64,000 nt of DNA. It comes from Helicobacter pametensis ATCC 51478. GTDB lineage: Bacteria > Campylobacterota > Campylobacteria > Campylobacterales > Helicobacteraceae. The position numbers and the translations under genes were made by a program. The notes below the pieces were generated by a model. The model saw nothing but the letters and a program-made list of their open reading frames with translations. It was not told the DNA's origin and ran no database searches. The stretch covers positions 437,478-501,477 of the forward strand of contig NZ_KI912401.1 in the NCBI RefSeq assembly GCF_000518225.1. The letters are read 5' to 3'. Of this stretch, positions 46,283-55,421 are shown in pieces. Position 1 is the first letter of the stretch; every line of letters starts with the position of its first letter.

Positions 46283-46602
46283 GCTGGATTTATTTGATCA
46301 CATCTGGAATCTTTGAGATTTTTGGCATTTTGATTTTTAAAAAGGTAGCACATTCACAAGGTAAATCTCTCATCAAATGGCTTGTGATTTTGGCATTAAA
46401 CTTTTGCTTCTCTTTGGGTCTCCTATCTTTAGCAATGCAAACGATAGACATGAGTATTGCTTATGCTGTATGGACTGGGATTGGCGCAAGTGGAGGAGTG
46501 ATAGCAGCGCGCATTTTTTACCAAGAGCTTCTATCGATTCAAAAAACCCTCTGTCTGATTGTCATCATCGCCTCGATGGTTGGGCTCAAGCTTGTGTCTT
46601 GA
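46279..46602 (+). CDS. SMR-family transporter subunit 2
   Basis: The 107-residue four-helix protein starts MSWIYLITSGIFEIFGILIF with the conserved Glu at residue 13, and has IAYAVWTGIGASGGVIAARIF, the SMR signature. Its start overlaps the stop of the first SMR gene. The pair lies between lspA and glmM, which I recall as direct neighbours in H. pylori, so it looks like an insertion. Confidence 0.9.
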   Translation: MSWIYLITSGIFEIFGILIFKKVAHSQGKSLIKWLVILALNFCFSLGLLSLAMQTIDMSIAYAVWTGIGASGGVIAARIFYQELLSIQKTLCLIVIIASMVGLKLVS

Positions 46603-46616
46603 TGCCCAAGAAGTGC

Positions 46617-47966
46617 TTATCCCTGCACTTCACCCAAAGCATTTTTGAAAAACTCTATAAGCTCCTCCATCATTTCTGAAATCTCTCGCTCACTCTTGCC
46701 CTCTAATAAAATTCTAAGCTTATTTTCTGTCCCCGAATAACGAATCAAATGGCGCATTTTTTTCTTTTGAATTGTTTGGATCATCTGATTATAGCCTTTA
46801 AGCCCATCAAGATTTTGCTTTGAAGCAACATTCAGATTCACCAAGATGCTTGGATACAGATCGAATGGAGTAAGAACCTTGGAGGCTTGTTTTTGAGAAT
46901 GCTTAACCATCGCCATCACCTGAAGAGCGCTTGTGATCCCATCTCCAGTCTTTGCAAAATTAGAAAAAATAATATGCCCACTTTGCTCTCCCCCAAAATT
47001 TGCATGATTTTTTTGCATCTCCTCTAGGACATATTTGTCTCCCACATTGCTCCTAATCAATTCTAAATCATGCTTTTTTAAGAATTCTTCGAGTGCAAGA
47101 TTACTCATTAGCGTTGTGACGATCTTGGGACTTGTAAGGGCATTGATTTGTTTTTGATAGAGAGCTAAAGCCCCCAAAAGCTTATCTCCATCGATAATAT
47201 TTGATTTCTCATCAACAACGACCAATCGATCTGCATCTCCATCAAAAGCAAAACCTATATCAGCACGATATTCTCTCACAGCATTTGCAAGCCCTTGAGG
47301 ATGGAGTGCCCCACATTGTTCATTGATATTGAATCCATTGGGTTCATCATGGATCACAATCACATCAGCACCAAGTTCATCAAATACCAAAGGCGCGACT
47401 TTATATGCAGCTCCATTGCTTACATCAAGGACGACACGCACTCCTTGTAGATTTAAATCCTTGGGAAAAGAGTTTTTGATATGCACGATATAGCGCCCAA
47501 CCACATCATCAATGCGTTTAGAACTCCCAATCTCTTTGCCACTTTTAAGAGCAGATTCCAAAAGATTCTCATCAGCAAAAATCTCTTCAATCTCTCTTTC
47601 TGCTTGGACATCGAGTTTGAAACCAAAACGATCAAAGAATTTAATCCCATTATCTTCATAAGGATTATGACTAGCACTAATCATAATCCCACCATCACAG
47701 CGCATATCTTCTGTCAAAAATGCGATTGCTGGTGTTGGCATCGGTCCAATCTGAATCACATCAAAACCCACAGAAGTCAGCGCGGATACCAAGGCGTTTT
47801 CTATCATATAGCCGCTACGCCTTGTGTCTTTGCCTACCAAGATCTTATTGGTGATTGAATGTTTGCGAAAATAGATTCCTGCGGCTATGCCAAGCTTTAA
47901 TACTTTCATAGAAGTGATATCAACGCCAGCCTTACCCCTCACACCATCAGTTCCAAAAATTTTCAT
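46617..47966 (-). CDS. glmM: Phosphoglucosamine mutase
   Basis: The 449-residue enzyme converts glucosamine-6-phosphate to glucosamine-1-phosphate for UDP-GlcNAc. It has [11 protein letters not shown], the phosphoserine loop [20 protein letters not shown], metal-binding [12 protein letters not shown], and the C-terminal [12 protein letters not shown]. This is the gene once called ureC in H. pylori. It is divergent from rpsT, as in that species. Confidence 0.97.
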   Translation of the reverse strand: MKIFGTDGVRGKAGVDITSMKVLKLGIAAGIYFRKHSITNKILVGKDTRRSGYMIENALVSALTSVGFDVIQIGPMPTPAIAFLTEDMRCDGGIMISASHNPYEDNGIKFFDRFGFKLDVQAEREIEEIFADENLLESALKSGKEIGSSKRIDDVVGRYIVHIKNSFPKDLNLQGVRVVLDVSNGAAYKVAPLVFDELGADVIVIHDEPNGFNINEQCGALHPQGLANAVREYRADIGFAFDGDADRLVVVDEKSNIIDGDKLLGALALYQKQINALTSPKIVTTLMSNLALEEFLKKHDLELIRSNVGDKYVLEEMQKNHANFGGEQSGHIIFSNFAKTGDGITSALQVMAMVKHSQKQASKVLTPFDLYPSILVNLNVASKQNLDGLKGYNQMIQTIQKKKMRHLIRYSGTENKLRILLEGKSEREISEMMEELIEFFKNALGEVQG

Positions 47967-47985
47967 TTTTTCTCCATTTTTAAAG

Positions 47986-47991
47986 TATAAT
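47986..47991 (+). promoter_or_regulatory. -10 box of rpsT
   Basis: A consensus TATAAT lies 70 bases before the rpsT ATG in the glmM-rpsT divergent gap. A second weaker CATAAT lies closer to the gene (around 48015). Confidence 0.5.
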
Positions 47992-48061
47992 CCTAGGTTT
48001 ATTTTGAAATCTTAGAAGGCATAATTTTAGCCTTAAATTCACAAAAAGGACTAAGCTAAAC

Positions 48062-48337
48062 ATGGCAAATCACAAATCTGCAGAAAAAAGAATTCGACAG
48101 ACCATTAAGAGAACGGAGAGAAATCGATATTACCGCACTAGAATGAAAAATATCATTCGCGCCGTTAGAGAAGCAGTCAGTGCTAAAGATCTCAATAAAG
48201 CACAAGAAAGTCTCAAGATTGCAAATAGAGAATTACACAAATTTGTCAGTAAAGGGATCTTGAAGAAAAACACTGCTTCAAGAAAAGTTAGCAGACTCAA
48301 TGCTTATGTCAAGAAGTTTGCCCTCCAAACCGCCTAA
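48062..48337 (+). CDS. rpsT: 30S ribosomal protein S20
   Basis: The 91-residue basic protein begins [20 protein letters not shown] and ends in [17 protein letters not shown], the standard S20 pattern. prfA follows, an order also seen in H. pylori. Confidence 0.97.
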   Translation: MANHKSAEKRIRQTIKRTERNRYYRTRMKNIIRAVREAVSAKDLNKAQESLKIANRELHKFVSKGILKKNTASRKVSRLNAYVKKFALQTA

Positions 48338-48357
48338 CACAACTACATCCTATCATC

Positions 48358-48374
48358 GATGGGCCTTGCCCATC
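48358..48374 (+). terminator. Hairpin between rpsT and prfA
   Basis: GATGGGC and GCCCATC form a perfect 7-bp stem with a 3-base loop 20 bases after the rpsT stop. No T-run follows, so it may act as a partial terminator or an RNA-processing or stability element. Confidence 0.45.
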
Positions 48375-48420
48375 ACATTCACCACAAATAGATAATCATT
48401 AGAGATATACGAGGTATTCT

Positions 48421-49491
48421 ATGCTTGTAGATAAACTAAAACCCATTATTGCACGCTATGAAGAAATCACAACGCTCCTTAGCACTCCTGAAATCATCAA
48501 CGACATCAAAGCCCTCACCACCCTTAGCAAAGAACAGAGTGATATTGCATCTATTGCTCAAAGTGCACGCGAGTATATTGTGACTTTGCAAGGTATCGAG
48601 GACAACAAAGTCTTATTGGAAGACAAAGAGCTAGGTGAGCTTGCAAAAGAAGAGTTAAAAATCTTAGAAGAGAGAAAAATACAGCTAGAAGAAGAGATCA
48701 AACTCTTGCTTATCCCAAAAGATCCCAATGACAATAAAAATATTTATCTTGAGATTCGCGCAGGAACAGGTGGTGATGAGGCAGGAATCTTTGTAGGAGA
48801 TCTCTTCAAGGCCTATTGTCGCTATGCGGATTTGCAAAAATGGAAAGTTGAGATTATGAGCTCAAGTGAGAACAATGTCGGTGGATACAAAGAGATCATC
48901 GCGCTCATCAAAGGACATGGGGCTTACTCCAAACTCAAATACGAGGGAGGCACACATCGTGTCCAGCGCGTCCCTGAGACAGAATCTCAAGGGCGTGTTC
49001 ATACCTCTGCTGTAACTGTGGCAATCATGCCAGAGGTCGATGATGTGGAGATTTCCATCAACCCAAATGATCTCAAAATCGAAGTTTTTCGTGCTGGAGG
49101 ACATGGGGGTCAGTGTGTCAATACTACAGATTCTGCTGTGCGAATCACTCATATCCCGACAGGCATCAGTGTCTCAATGCAAGATGAAAAATCTCAACAC
49201 AAAAACAAAGATAAGGCAATGAAGATCTTGAAGGCCAGAATCTATGAGGCTGAGATCGAAGCTCAACAAAGTCAAAATGCTGAAGCTAGAAAAAACCAAG
49301 TTGGAAGTGGAGATAGAAGCGAGCGTATCCGCACTTATAACTATCCCCAAAATCGCCTCACAGATCATAGAATCAACCTCACGCTCTATAGTCTTGAGGA
49401 GATTATGCTAGGAGGAGAACTAGATGCTGTGATCACTCCATTGATCACACATGCTCAAAGTGAAGCCATGGGGGGACATGGGGAGCAATGA
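48421..49491 (+). CDS. prfA: Peptide chain release factor 1
   Basis: The 356-residue factor reads UAA and UAG. The stop-codon recognition tripeptide lies in [18 protein letters not shown] (P-E-T) and the GGQ peptidyl-hydrolysis motif in [19 protein letters not shown]. Length and the N-terminal helix ([16 protein letters not shown]) are normal. Confidence 0.97.
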   Translation: MLVDKLKPIIARYEEITTLLSTPEIINDIKALTTLSKEQSDIASIAQSAREYIVTLQGIEDNKVLLEDKELGELAKEELKILEERKIQLEEEIKLLLIPKDPNDNKNIYLEIRAGTGGDEAGIFVGDLFKAYCRYADLQKWKVEIMSSSENNVGGYKEIIALIKGHGAYSKLKYEGGTHRVQRVPETESQGRVHTSAVTVAIMPEVDDVEISINPNDLKIEVFRAGGHGGQCVNTTDSAVRITHIPTGISVSMQDEKSQHKNKDKAMKILKARIYEAEIEAQQSQNAEARKNQVGSGDRSERIRTYNYPQNRLTDHRINLTLYSLEEIMLGGELDAVITPLITHAQSEAMGGHGEQ

Positions 49492-50003
49492 TCATTCTCT
49501 ATATTGCAATGAGTTTGGATGGCTACATCGCTGATTTGGATGGAGGAGTTGCTTGGATCAATGGAGATGGCTCTGAAAATGACGCTATAGGAAGCTATGA
49601 GAGGTTTATCCAAGAGATTGATGTGATCATTATGGGGAGAAAAACTTACGATCAAATCACACAGGAGCTCTCCCCTCACTCTTGGCCATATCCCAATCAA
49701 CACACATACATCTTCACCCGCCATCCCACTCCATCGCTTCCCAATCTCAGCTTCACTCAAGACTTTCACACCCTACTTCCAAACCTCAAGGACAAAAAAG
49801 TATGGCTATGTGGAGGAGCAAATCTCGTGCATCAGTTCTTGGAACTTGGCTATGTCGATGAGCTTCATATCAGCATCATTCCCATGCTTTTAGGCAATGG
49901 GATCTCCCTCTTCCCCCAATCTCAACTCTCTTATAAACTCAAACTCTTAGGGACAGAGAGCTATAATGGAATCACAGACTTGCGATATGCTTTTAGAAAA
50001 TAG
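49488..50003 (+). CDS. Dihydrofolate reductase / RibD C-terminal family protein
   Basis: The 171-residue protein has [71 protein letters not shown], the DHFR/RibD-like NADPH reductase pattern of YwjB/YyaP proteins. The usual FolA signature is absent, so it may reduce another pterin, flavin precursor or drug-like substrate. The start overlaps prfA by ATGA. Confidence 0.9.
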   Translation: MIILYIAMSLDGYIADLDGGVAWINGDGSENDAIGSYERFIQEIDVIIMGRKTYDQITQELSPHSWPYPNQHTYIFTRHPTPSLPNLSFTQDFHTLLPNLKDKKVWLCGGANLVHQFLELGYVDELHISIIPMLLGNGISLFPQSQLSYKLKLLGTESYNGITDLRYAFRK

Positions 50004-50294
50004 ATTCGTCATCCATTATTTTTCAAATCCCAAGACTTCAAGCTTTAAAACCTCAACATATCAAAACGATGTCAAATAAAACATTAATTGCACCCAGAAT
50101 ACTTCATCGCTCACAAATAAATCAATTTCTTGGACAAATTTTGGTATATCAAGAAAAAAGAATTATTTTTAGGATATAATTTTGGTTTTTTATGTTGAAA
50201 ACATACACAAAAAAGCTATAAATACAATAGAATACAGTTACACTATCTTTATCTTTGAGCACATTCTTAATACTTCTCTAGCAGGACCCATAGA
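50004..50294. other. 290-base intergenic region before the short autotransporter gene
   Basis: A/T-rich, with no gene or RNA recognised. It contains a consensus TATAAT at 50175-50180 (reported separately). Confidence 0.5.
50175..50180 (+). promoter_or_regulatory. -10 box upstream of the short autotransporter gene
   Basis: TATAAT, preceded by an A/T-rich tract with phased T-runs of the kind seen in Helicobacter promoters, lies 115 bases before the gene start, implying a leader of about 105 bases. Confidence 0.5.
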
Positions 50295-51857
50295 ATGAAA
50301 GTTGATCAAAAAAGTACGCGAATCGCAAAATTTCTCTCACAGAAATGCTCTAGGCAAAGGATGAAATTTTTTCCACTAATCACCACTTCTTTGACATTGA
50401 GCGCAGGCATAATGAATGCATCAACATGCACAAATACATCATCAGCATCCAATAATCAGCCAGCTTTTTGCGTAAAAAATGCCGTTGCCTCAGCTTCGGC
50501 ACTAGGCGTCAATTACAGTCTGTATTTGATCAACTTTAACTCCCTCAATAAAAGGATGGGGGAGCTTAGGAACAATGCAAATACCCATGGAGTGTGGACT
50601 AGAATCTTCACAGGACAACTTTCTGCAGATTATGCCATCCAGACAAAAAGTATCTACACAACTCTTCAGATCGGATATGACTACGCAACAGGATCCAAAG
50701 GGGTGAATAATTATTGGGGAATTGCACTCTCTTATGCCAATGCTTCCACAGATTCCAAAGAAAAATCAAATATCGATGAGAGTACAAAAGCACTTAACAA
50801 AAATATGAGTCATGCTATCGAGCTTGCAGTCTATAACGCCCATATAGAAGATGAAGGATGGTTCAATAGTAATATCTTAAAATTTAGCTATATCATTAGC
50901 AACATTGAAATAAAGGAACGGAATTCAAGCTACAAGAGTAATAATTTTGCATTGAATATTTCAGAAGAATTTGGCTATCGCTTTGCTTTAGGTAAAAACA
51001 AAGAATGGAATATAGATCCGCAGGCAGAAGTGGGAGTAGGATATTTTAGTCAAACAGAATTTACTCAGATTTTGGAAGGAGCAAATCTTCAAGGCATTCA
51101 AAACAAGATACTCACTCTAAGAGCAAAAGTTGGAACAAATTGGATATATGATTTTAAAAACTTTACAGAGAATCGACCCATCAAAGCCTCTCTGTATGTC
51201 GGGACTTATTATGCTTATGATTACATCTATGGAGGAGAAATCACACTTAAAGCGAATCTAGGCAAAACAACTTCCCTACAAACCCTGTCTCCAACTGGAA
51301 GATTTATACTTAATATCGGAACAAATCTAATAGTCAAGGACAACACGAGGATTTACTTTGATTTTGAGAGAAGTTTTGGAGGGAAGATCAATATAGATTA
51401 CCAAGTCAATCTTGGTGTGAGATATAGCTTTGGAGAAGGGAATTATACGCCGGTTATTCAAAAAGCCAATGCAAGGGAAGATTTTGCTCCATTGAAGTTA
51501 GAAATCGAGGAAATTCAGCCAGAAGAACCTGAACCGATCAAACCTATCGAGATTCTTCAACCTATTCAGCCAGTTCAACCAACTGAACTTATCCAACCAG
51601 TTGAACCAACTTTGGAAGAAGTCATCGAGGAACCACGAATCGAAGAGCAAATCGTTAGTCAAATCAAATTTCAAAAAACCCTTCAAGTTATGAAGGTAGA
51701 AAAACTCGTCAATTCTCTCAATACAGTCTCAGCTAAGATATTTTCAAATTCTTTTTTAAAAAATTCGATTGACAACCTACTTACATCACTTAGATATCTC
51801 CAGTTTTTCTCTGTTATTCCCAATGGAAACAGTCAAAAAGACAAAGATCAAAAGTAA
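50295..51857 (+). CDS. Autotransporter beta-barrel with almost no passenger and a proline-rich C-terminal tail
   Basis: The 520-residue protein has a signal peptide (about 1-43, LTLSAGIMNAS), only about 35 residues of possible passenger, then the Helicobacter autotransporter domain from NYSLYLINFNSLNKRMGELR...GVWTRIFTG (about 74-105) to its last strand GVRYSFGEG (about 374-382). It shares that domain with the 1458-residue protein at 21767. A tail of about 138 residues follows: a Pro/Glu-rich segment (PEEPEPIKPIE, then IQPVQPTELIQPVEPT, about 410-440) and a basic helix-like end. Where the passenger went is unclear: it may be lost, or the protein may act as a barrel or porin with a periplasmic arm. 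Confidence 0.82.
   Translation: MKVDQKSTRIAKFLSQKCSRQRMKFFPLITTSLTLSAGIMNASTCTNTSSASNNQPAFCVKNAVASASALGVNYSLYLINFNSLNKRMGELRNNANTHGVWTRIFTGQLSADYAIQTKSIYTTLQIGYDYATGSKGVNNYWGIALSYANASTDSKEKSNIDESTKALNKNMSHAIELAVYNAHIEDEGWFNSNILKFSYIISNIEIKERNSSYKSNNFALNISEEFGYRFALGKNKEWNIDPQAEVGVGYFSQTEFTQILEGANLQGIQNKILTLRAKVGTNWIYDFKNFTENRPIKASLYVGTYYAYDYIYGGEITLKANLGKTTSLQTLSPTGRFILNIGTNLIVKDNTRIYFDFERSFGGKINIDYQVNLGVRYSFGEGNYTPVIQKANAREDFAPLKLEIEEIQPEEPEPIKPIEILQPIQPVQPTELIQPVEPTLEEVIEEPRIEEQIVSQIKFQKTLQVMKVEKLVNSLNTVSAKIFSNSFLKNSIDNLLTSLRYLQFFSVIPNGNSQKDKDQK
51513..51614 (+). repeat. Proline-rich imperfect repeat in the autotransporter tail
   Basis: Degenerate short repeats encode units such as EEIQPEEPEPI, ILQPIQPVQP and LIQPVEPT, with Pro every 2-4 residues and many Gln/Glu. 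Such stretches form extended rods and resemble the periplasm-spanning arms of TonB-like proteins. Confidence 0.6.
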
Positions 51858-51863
51858 GAAAGC

Positions 51864-51879
51864 AGAGAATAGCTTCTCT
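51864..51879 (+). terminator. Weak hairpin after the short autotransporter gene
   Basis: AGAGAA and TTCTCT pair with a 4-base loop 7 bases past the stop, followed by a mildly T-rich stretch. The stem is only 6 bp and A/T-rich, so it is a weak candidate. Confidence 0.3.
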
Positions 51880-51996
51880 TTGTGATTGATCTTCTTTTCA
51901 CTCTTGCCAGTGCCTATCCTTAGGCTCTAATCATCGCTTTGTGATTACCAAAGTTGAAAGTCTTGCTACCATTCTCCACTAGGAAAATTGATCTAT

Positions 51997-52016
51997 AAAA
52001 AAAAAGGGGGGGGGGG
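51997..52016 (+). repeat. Composite A9G11 tract upstream of mcrB
   Basis: Nine A (51997-52005) and eleven G (52006-52016) lie 37 bases before the likely mcrB ATG. A TAGAAT box (52020-52025) follows 3 bases after the G-run. At this length a TTG-led frame (51988) reads through the tract into mcrB. Slippage could change promoter spacing, leader structure or an N-terminal extension. Confidence 0.88.
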
Positions 52017-52053
52017 TATTAGAATCATAAAAAAGATAATCAAAGGAGAAAAG

Positions 52054-53895
52054 ATGGAAAAAGCGATTTTTTATAAGAGTAATGGTGATGTTTTGTGTGA
52101 ATGTGAGCTAGAAAATGATTCCAGCATGACTCTTCAAAGAAAAGAGGATTTTGATTATTTTTTGAATCAAAAAGTAATAAGTGGAAAAATAACCTCTAGC
52201 GTTGCACAAAACTACAAAACACAGACTATGTATTTTTTTCAAGAATTACACGAACAAGAAGGGCTAGAAATTATTGGAAGAATTAACACTGATGAATACT
52301 TTCTTTATAGAATCAACAACATACAAATTTTGGAAAAAATTTATTCGACCATGCGTTCTAAATCGCCATTATTTGATGAAATCTATCATGCAATCAATAG
52401 AAAAAGAGGCAGCGGTTGCCCAAGTGCCTGTATAGGAAATTATCTTGAATTCCTTAATCAAAAGGACACACTTTTATCAAATGAAAAAAACGAATTGCTT
52501 AAGCTATATCATGATTTTAGACAAACTCTTTACCCTCTAACAACAAGAGAAATAAGTTTTAATAGTTTAGAAATAGCCAATATTGCAGATCAATATCCAA
52601 ACAGCAAGCAATTTTACAAAAACGATATAGATTACTTTTATATTCTTCAAAATGGGCAAGGAATTACATTTGTTACCCCAAACGATACTGGAAGAACAAA
52701 TAAAGAATCCCTTCCATTCTCCTTGTTTGAAGAATTCTACTCTACTGGAAAAGTAAGCTACTATGAAACATACGCAATCCCAACATTTCAAAAAATTCTT
52801 TCTATCCAATCAGCGTCACGAAAACAAACTATATTTGAAAAAATAACACCACAAACCCCACCACTCAATCAAATCCTCTATGGTCCACCTGGGACAGGGA
52901 AAACTTACAACACGATCAATAAAACACTAGAGATTTTGGGAGAAGAGACAGAATCTAAAAGCAGACAGGAGCTCAAAGAACTTTTTGAAGCATACAAAGC
53001 AAAGGGACAAATCGAGTTTGTGACTTTTCACCAAAACTATGGATATGAGGAGTTTGTGGAGGGAATCAAACCTAAATTCGATAGTGATAAAAACAATGAT
53101 TTAGAATATGAAGTCAAATCTGGAATCTTTAAAAAAATCTGTGACAAGGCAAGAGAAAATCTAGAAGATTCTCAAATCACCCCCCACATCCTCATCATCG
53201 ATGAAATCAATCGTGGGAATGTGAGCAAGATTTTTGGGGAGCTCATCACCCTTATTGAGCCAAGCAAAAGAATCGGAGCTGATGAGGCGTTGCAAGTGAC
53301 CCTCCCCTATAGTCAAGAGTTTTTTGGTGTGCCAAATAACCTCTACATCATCGGAACGATGAATACAGCAGATCGAAGCATCACAAGTTTGGATACCGCT
53401 CTTAGAAGACGATTTGAGTTTGTTGAGATGATGCCTGATCACACAAAACTAAGTGGCAAGACAATCAATGGAATCGAGCTTGATAAACTACTACAAGCCA
53501 TCAATGAAAGAATCGAGTTTCTTTATGATAGAGAAAAAACAATCGGACATGCATATTTACTAGGGATAGATTCTCTTGCTAAACTCAAAGAAGTGTTTCA
53601 AAACAAAATTATTCCCCTACTTCAAGAGTATTTCTACAACGATTATGAGGCAATCCAAGCTGTGCTCAATCACAATGGAATGATTCAAATAAAAACACAC
53701 ACTACAGAGGATTATTTCAAAACCTTTATCAATGATCGCGGATTGGATGAGAAAAAGATTTTTGAAATCACCCCAAAAAACAATAAGAACATTTGGGATA
53801 TCCCATCCATCTATATCGCGATCTATGATGAACAAGTGGCAAAAAAACTTAGAGATAAGACAGATATTCCAAAAACACAGGATGATGGAGAATGA
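52054..53895 (+). CDS. mcrB: McrB-type AAA+ GTPase of a McrBC restriction system
   Basis: The 613-residue protein has an N-terminal region of about 270 residues with no family I recognise (containing GCPSACIGNYLEF), followed by an McrB AAA+ domain: Walker A LYGPPGTGKTYNT (G277 on), VTFHQNYGYEEFVEGIKP, Walker B ILIIDEINRGNVSKIFGEL and the McrB signature IIGTMNTADRSITSLDTALRRRF. McrB hydrolyses GTP to drive the McrC nuclease on modified DNA. ATG 52054 with AAGGAG (52043-52048) is preferred to a TTG upstream of the A9G11 tract. The stop overlaps mcrC by ATGA. Confidence 0.92.
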   Translation: MEKAIFYKSNGDVLCECELENDSSMTLQRKEDFDYFLNQKVISGKITSSVAQNYKTQTMYFFQELHEQEGLEIIGRINTDEYFLYRINNIQILEKIYSTMRSKSPLFDEIYHAINRKRGSGCPSACIGNYLEFLNQKDTLLSNEKNELLKLYHDFRQTLYPLTTREISFNSLEIANIADQYPNSKQFYKNDIDYFYILQNGQGITFVTPNDTGRTNKESLPFSLFEEFYSTGKVSYYETYAIPTFQKILSIQSASRKQTIFEKITPQTPPLNQILYGPPGTGKTYNTINKTLEILGEETESKSRQELKELFEAYKAKGQIEFVTFHQNYGYEEFVEGIKPKFDSDKNNDLEYEVKSGIFKKICDKARENLEDSQITPHILIIDEINRGNVSKIFGELITLIEPSKRIGADEALQVTLPYSQEFFGVPNNLYIIGTMNTADRSITSLDTALRRRFEFVEMMPDHTKLSGKTINGIELDKLLQAINERIEFLYDREKTIGHAYLLGIDSLAKLKEVFQNKIIPLLQEYFYNDYEAIQAVLNHNGMIQIKTHTTEDYFKTFINDRGLDEKKIFEITPKNNKNIWDIPSIYIAIYDEQVAKKLRDKTDIPKTQDDGE

Positions 53896-55412
53896 AGCCC
53901 CTTACCTACACAATCATCGAGTATCAAAGCTTTGGGATTGATGAGATTTTCAAAGCTTGGACAAAACAAAAGGACAAAGAGTGCAAGGAGATTAAAGAGA
54001 GGGCCAAAAAGTTTTTTGTAGCTCTAGAAAATTTTCAAAAATCAAGTCAGAATCATTCCAAATTCCTCAAACACTCCAGCAAACACAAGCTCAAAGCCCA
54101 AAACTATGTGGGGATCATCCAAACCAAGCATGGTATTCTTGAAATCTTGCCCAAGTGCTTTGTAGGAGACACTCTCACTCTCCAAATCTCCCAAACACCC
54201 ACAAATTCACCTAAAGAGAGCAAAAAACAAGACAAAGAAAAACTTGAAGAATTTTTTGCATTTGAAGTTTTTGAACATCAATTCAGCGAGAATGAAAATC
54301 AAGAATCTCTCCAATCCCAAAGAGATCATTCCCCCAAAATCAAAGACTTTACCCTCTCTAGCACACCCAAGCAATCCACTCAAAATTTCCTACTCTTCTG
54401 CCTAAAAACTCTCAAAAAAGATCTCTTTAAATCAAGCCATCTTGCTTCACTAAGCACTACCTATACACCACTTCTTGAAATTTTTATACAAATGTTTTGC
54501 CAAGAGCTTTTGGAAGTTTGCAAAAAGGGCATAAGACACGATTATGTCGCTATAGAAGATAATAGAGCTTATCTCAAAGGAAAGCTTGTCTTTGGAGGAC
54601 AAATCCGCCACAACCTTATCCACAAAGAACGCTTCTATACAAGCAGTGATGAATACATCACCGATATCGCTCCAAATCGCCTCATCAAATCCACTCTAGA
54701 GCTTCTCTCCACTCTCTCCACCTCACACACGACCCACTCACTCATCAATCACTCTCTTGAAATATTTGAAGAGATTCCAAGCAGTGGCAATATAGAGGGG
54801 GATTTTCTCTCTTGTCCCAACTCTAGGCATTTTAGTCACTATGATAAGATTCTAAAGTGGTGCGAGCTGTTTTTGAACAATCAAAGTTTCACAACCTATA
54901 GTGGAGAGAGTGAAGCGTATGCCTTGCTTTTCCCTATGGAAAAACTCTTTGAATCCTATGTAGCCCATATGTTCAAACACAGTAATCCAAGCCACACTAT
55001 CCACACTCAAAGCTCAAGCAAATACTTGCTACACTCAAAAGATTCCAAACTCTTTCAACTCAAGCCCGATTTGCTCTTAAATCTAGAAAACAAAAGAAGG
55101 ATTATCGCTGATACAAAATGGAAAACTCTCAAAAAAACAGAAGATAAAAAGAATGGAATCTCTCAAGCTGACCTCCATCAACTCTTTGCCTATGCTCACT
55201 ACTATAAAGCCCATGAAGTATGGCTGATTTATCCCAAACTTTACGCACAAGATGAAAGCAATCAAAATGAAAAAAATGAGATTCTAAAAATCATTCAAAA
55301 TCTCCAAGAATGGGATGGGCATCACTATCAACATCCCTGCTCCTTAGAAAACAACGATCACCAAATCAGGATCAAGATCCTCCTAGCTCCACTCGCCTTT
55401 CACCAAAAATAA
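53892..55412 (+). CDS. mcrC: McrC-type nuclease subunit
   Basis: The 506-residue protein begins with TIIEYQSFG and an N-terminal region containing VGIIQTKHGILEILPK, the McrC start domain. It has a long charged insertion (about 100-165) and a PD-(D/E)xK nuclease core: LKPDLLLN (Asp near 392) and IADTKWKTL (Asp407-Thr-Lys409). The catalytic residues are intact, so the nuclease should be active. It forms the effector of a type IV-like restriction system against methylated foreign DNA with the preceding McrB. Confidence 0.9.
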   Translation: MKPLTYTIIEYQSFGIDEIFKAWTKQKDKECKEIKERAKKFFVALENFQKSSQNHSKFLKHSSKHKLKAQNYVGIIQTKHGILEILPKCFVGDTLTLQISQTPTNSPKESKKQDKEKLEEFFAFEVFEHQFSENENQESLQSQRDHSPKIKDFTLSSTPKQSTQNFLLFCLKTLKKDLFKSSHLASLSTTYTPLLEIFIQMFCQELLEVCKKGIRHDYVAIEDNRAYLKGKLVFGGQIRHNLIHKERFYTSSDEYITDIAPNRLIKSTLELLSTLSTSHTTHSLINHSLEIFEEIPSSGNIEGDFLSCPNSRHFSHYDKILKWCELFLNNQSFTTYSGESEAYALLFPMEKLFESYVAHMFKHSNPSHTIHTQSSSKYLLHSKDSKLFQLKPDLLLNLENKRRIIADTKWKTLKKTEDKKNGISQADLHQLFAYAHYYKAHEVWLIYPKLYAQDESNQNEKNEILKIIQNLQEWDGHHYQHPCSLENNDHQIRIKILLAPLAFHQK

Positions 55413-55421
55413 AAAGAAAAA

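Noticed and set aside
51880-51990. Possible coding debris between the short autotransporter and mcrB
   Set aside because: Short minus-strand stretches look protein-like, but they are broken by stops and match no family I know.
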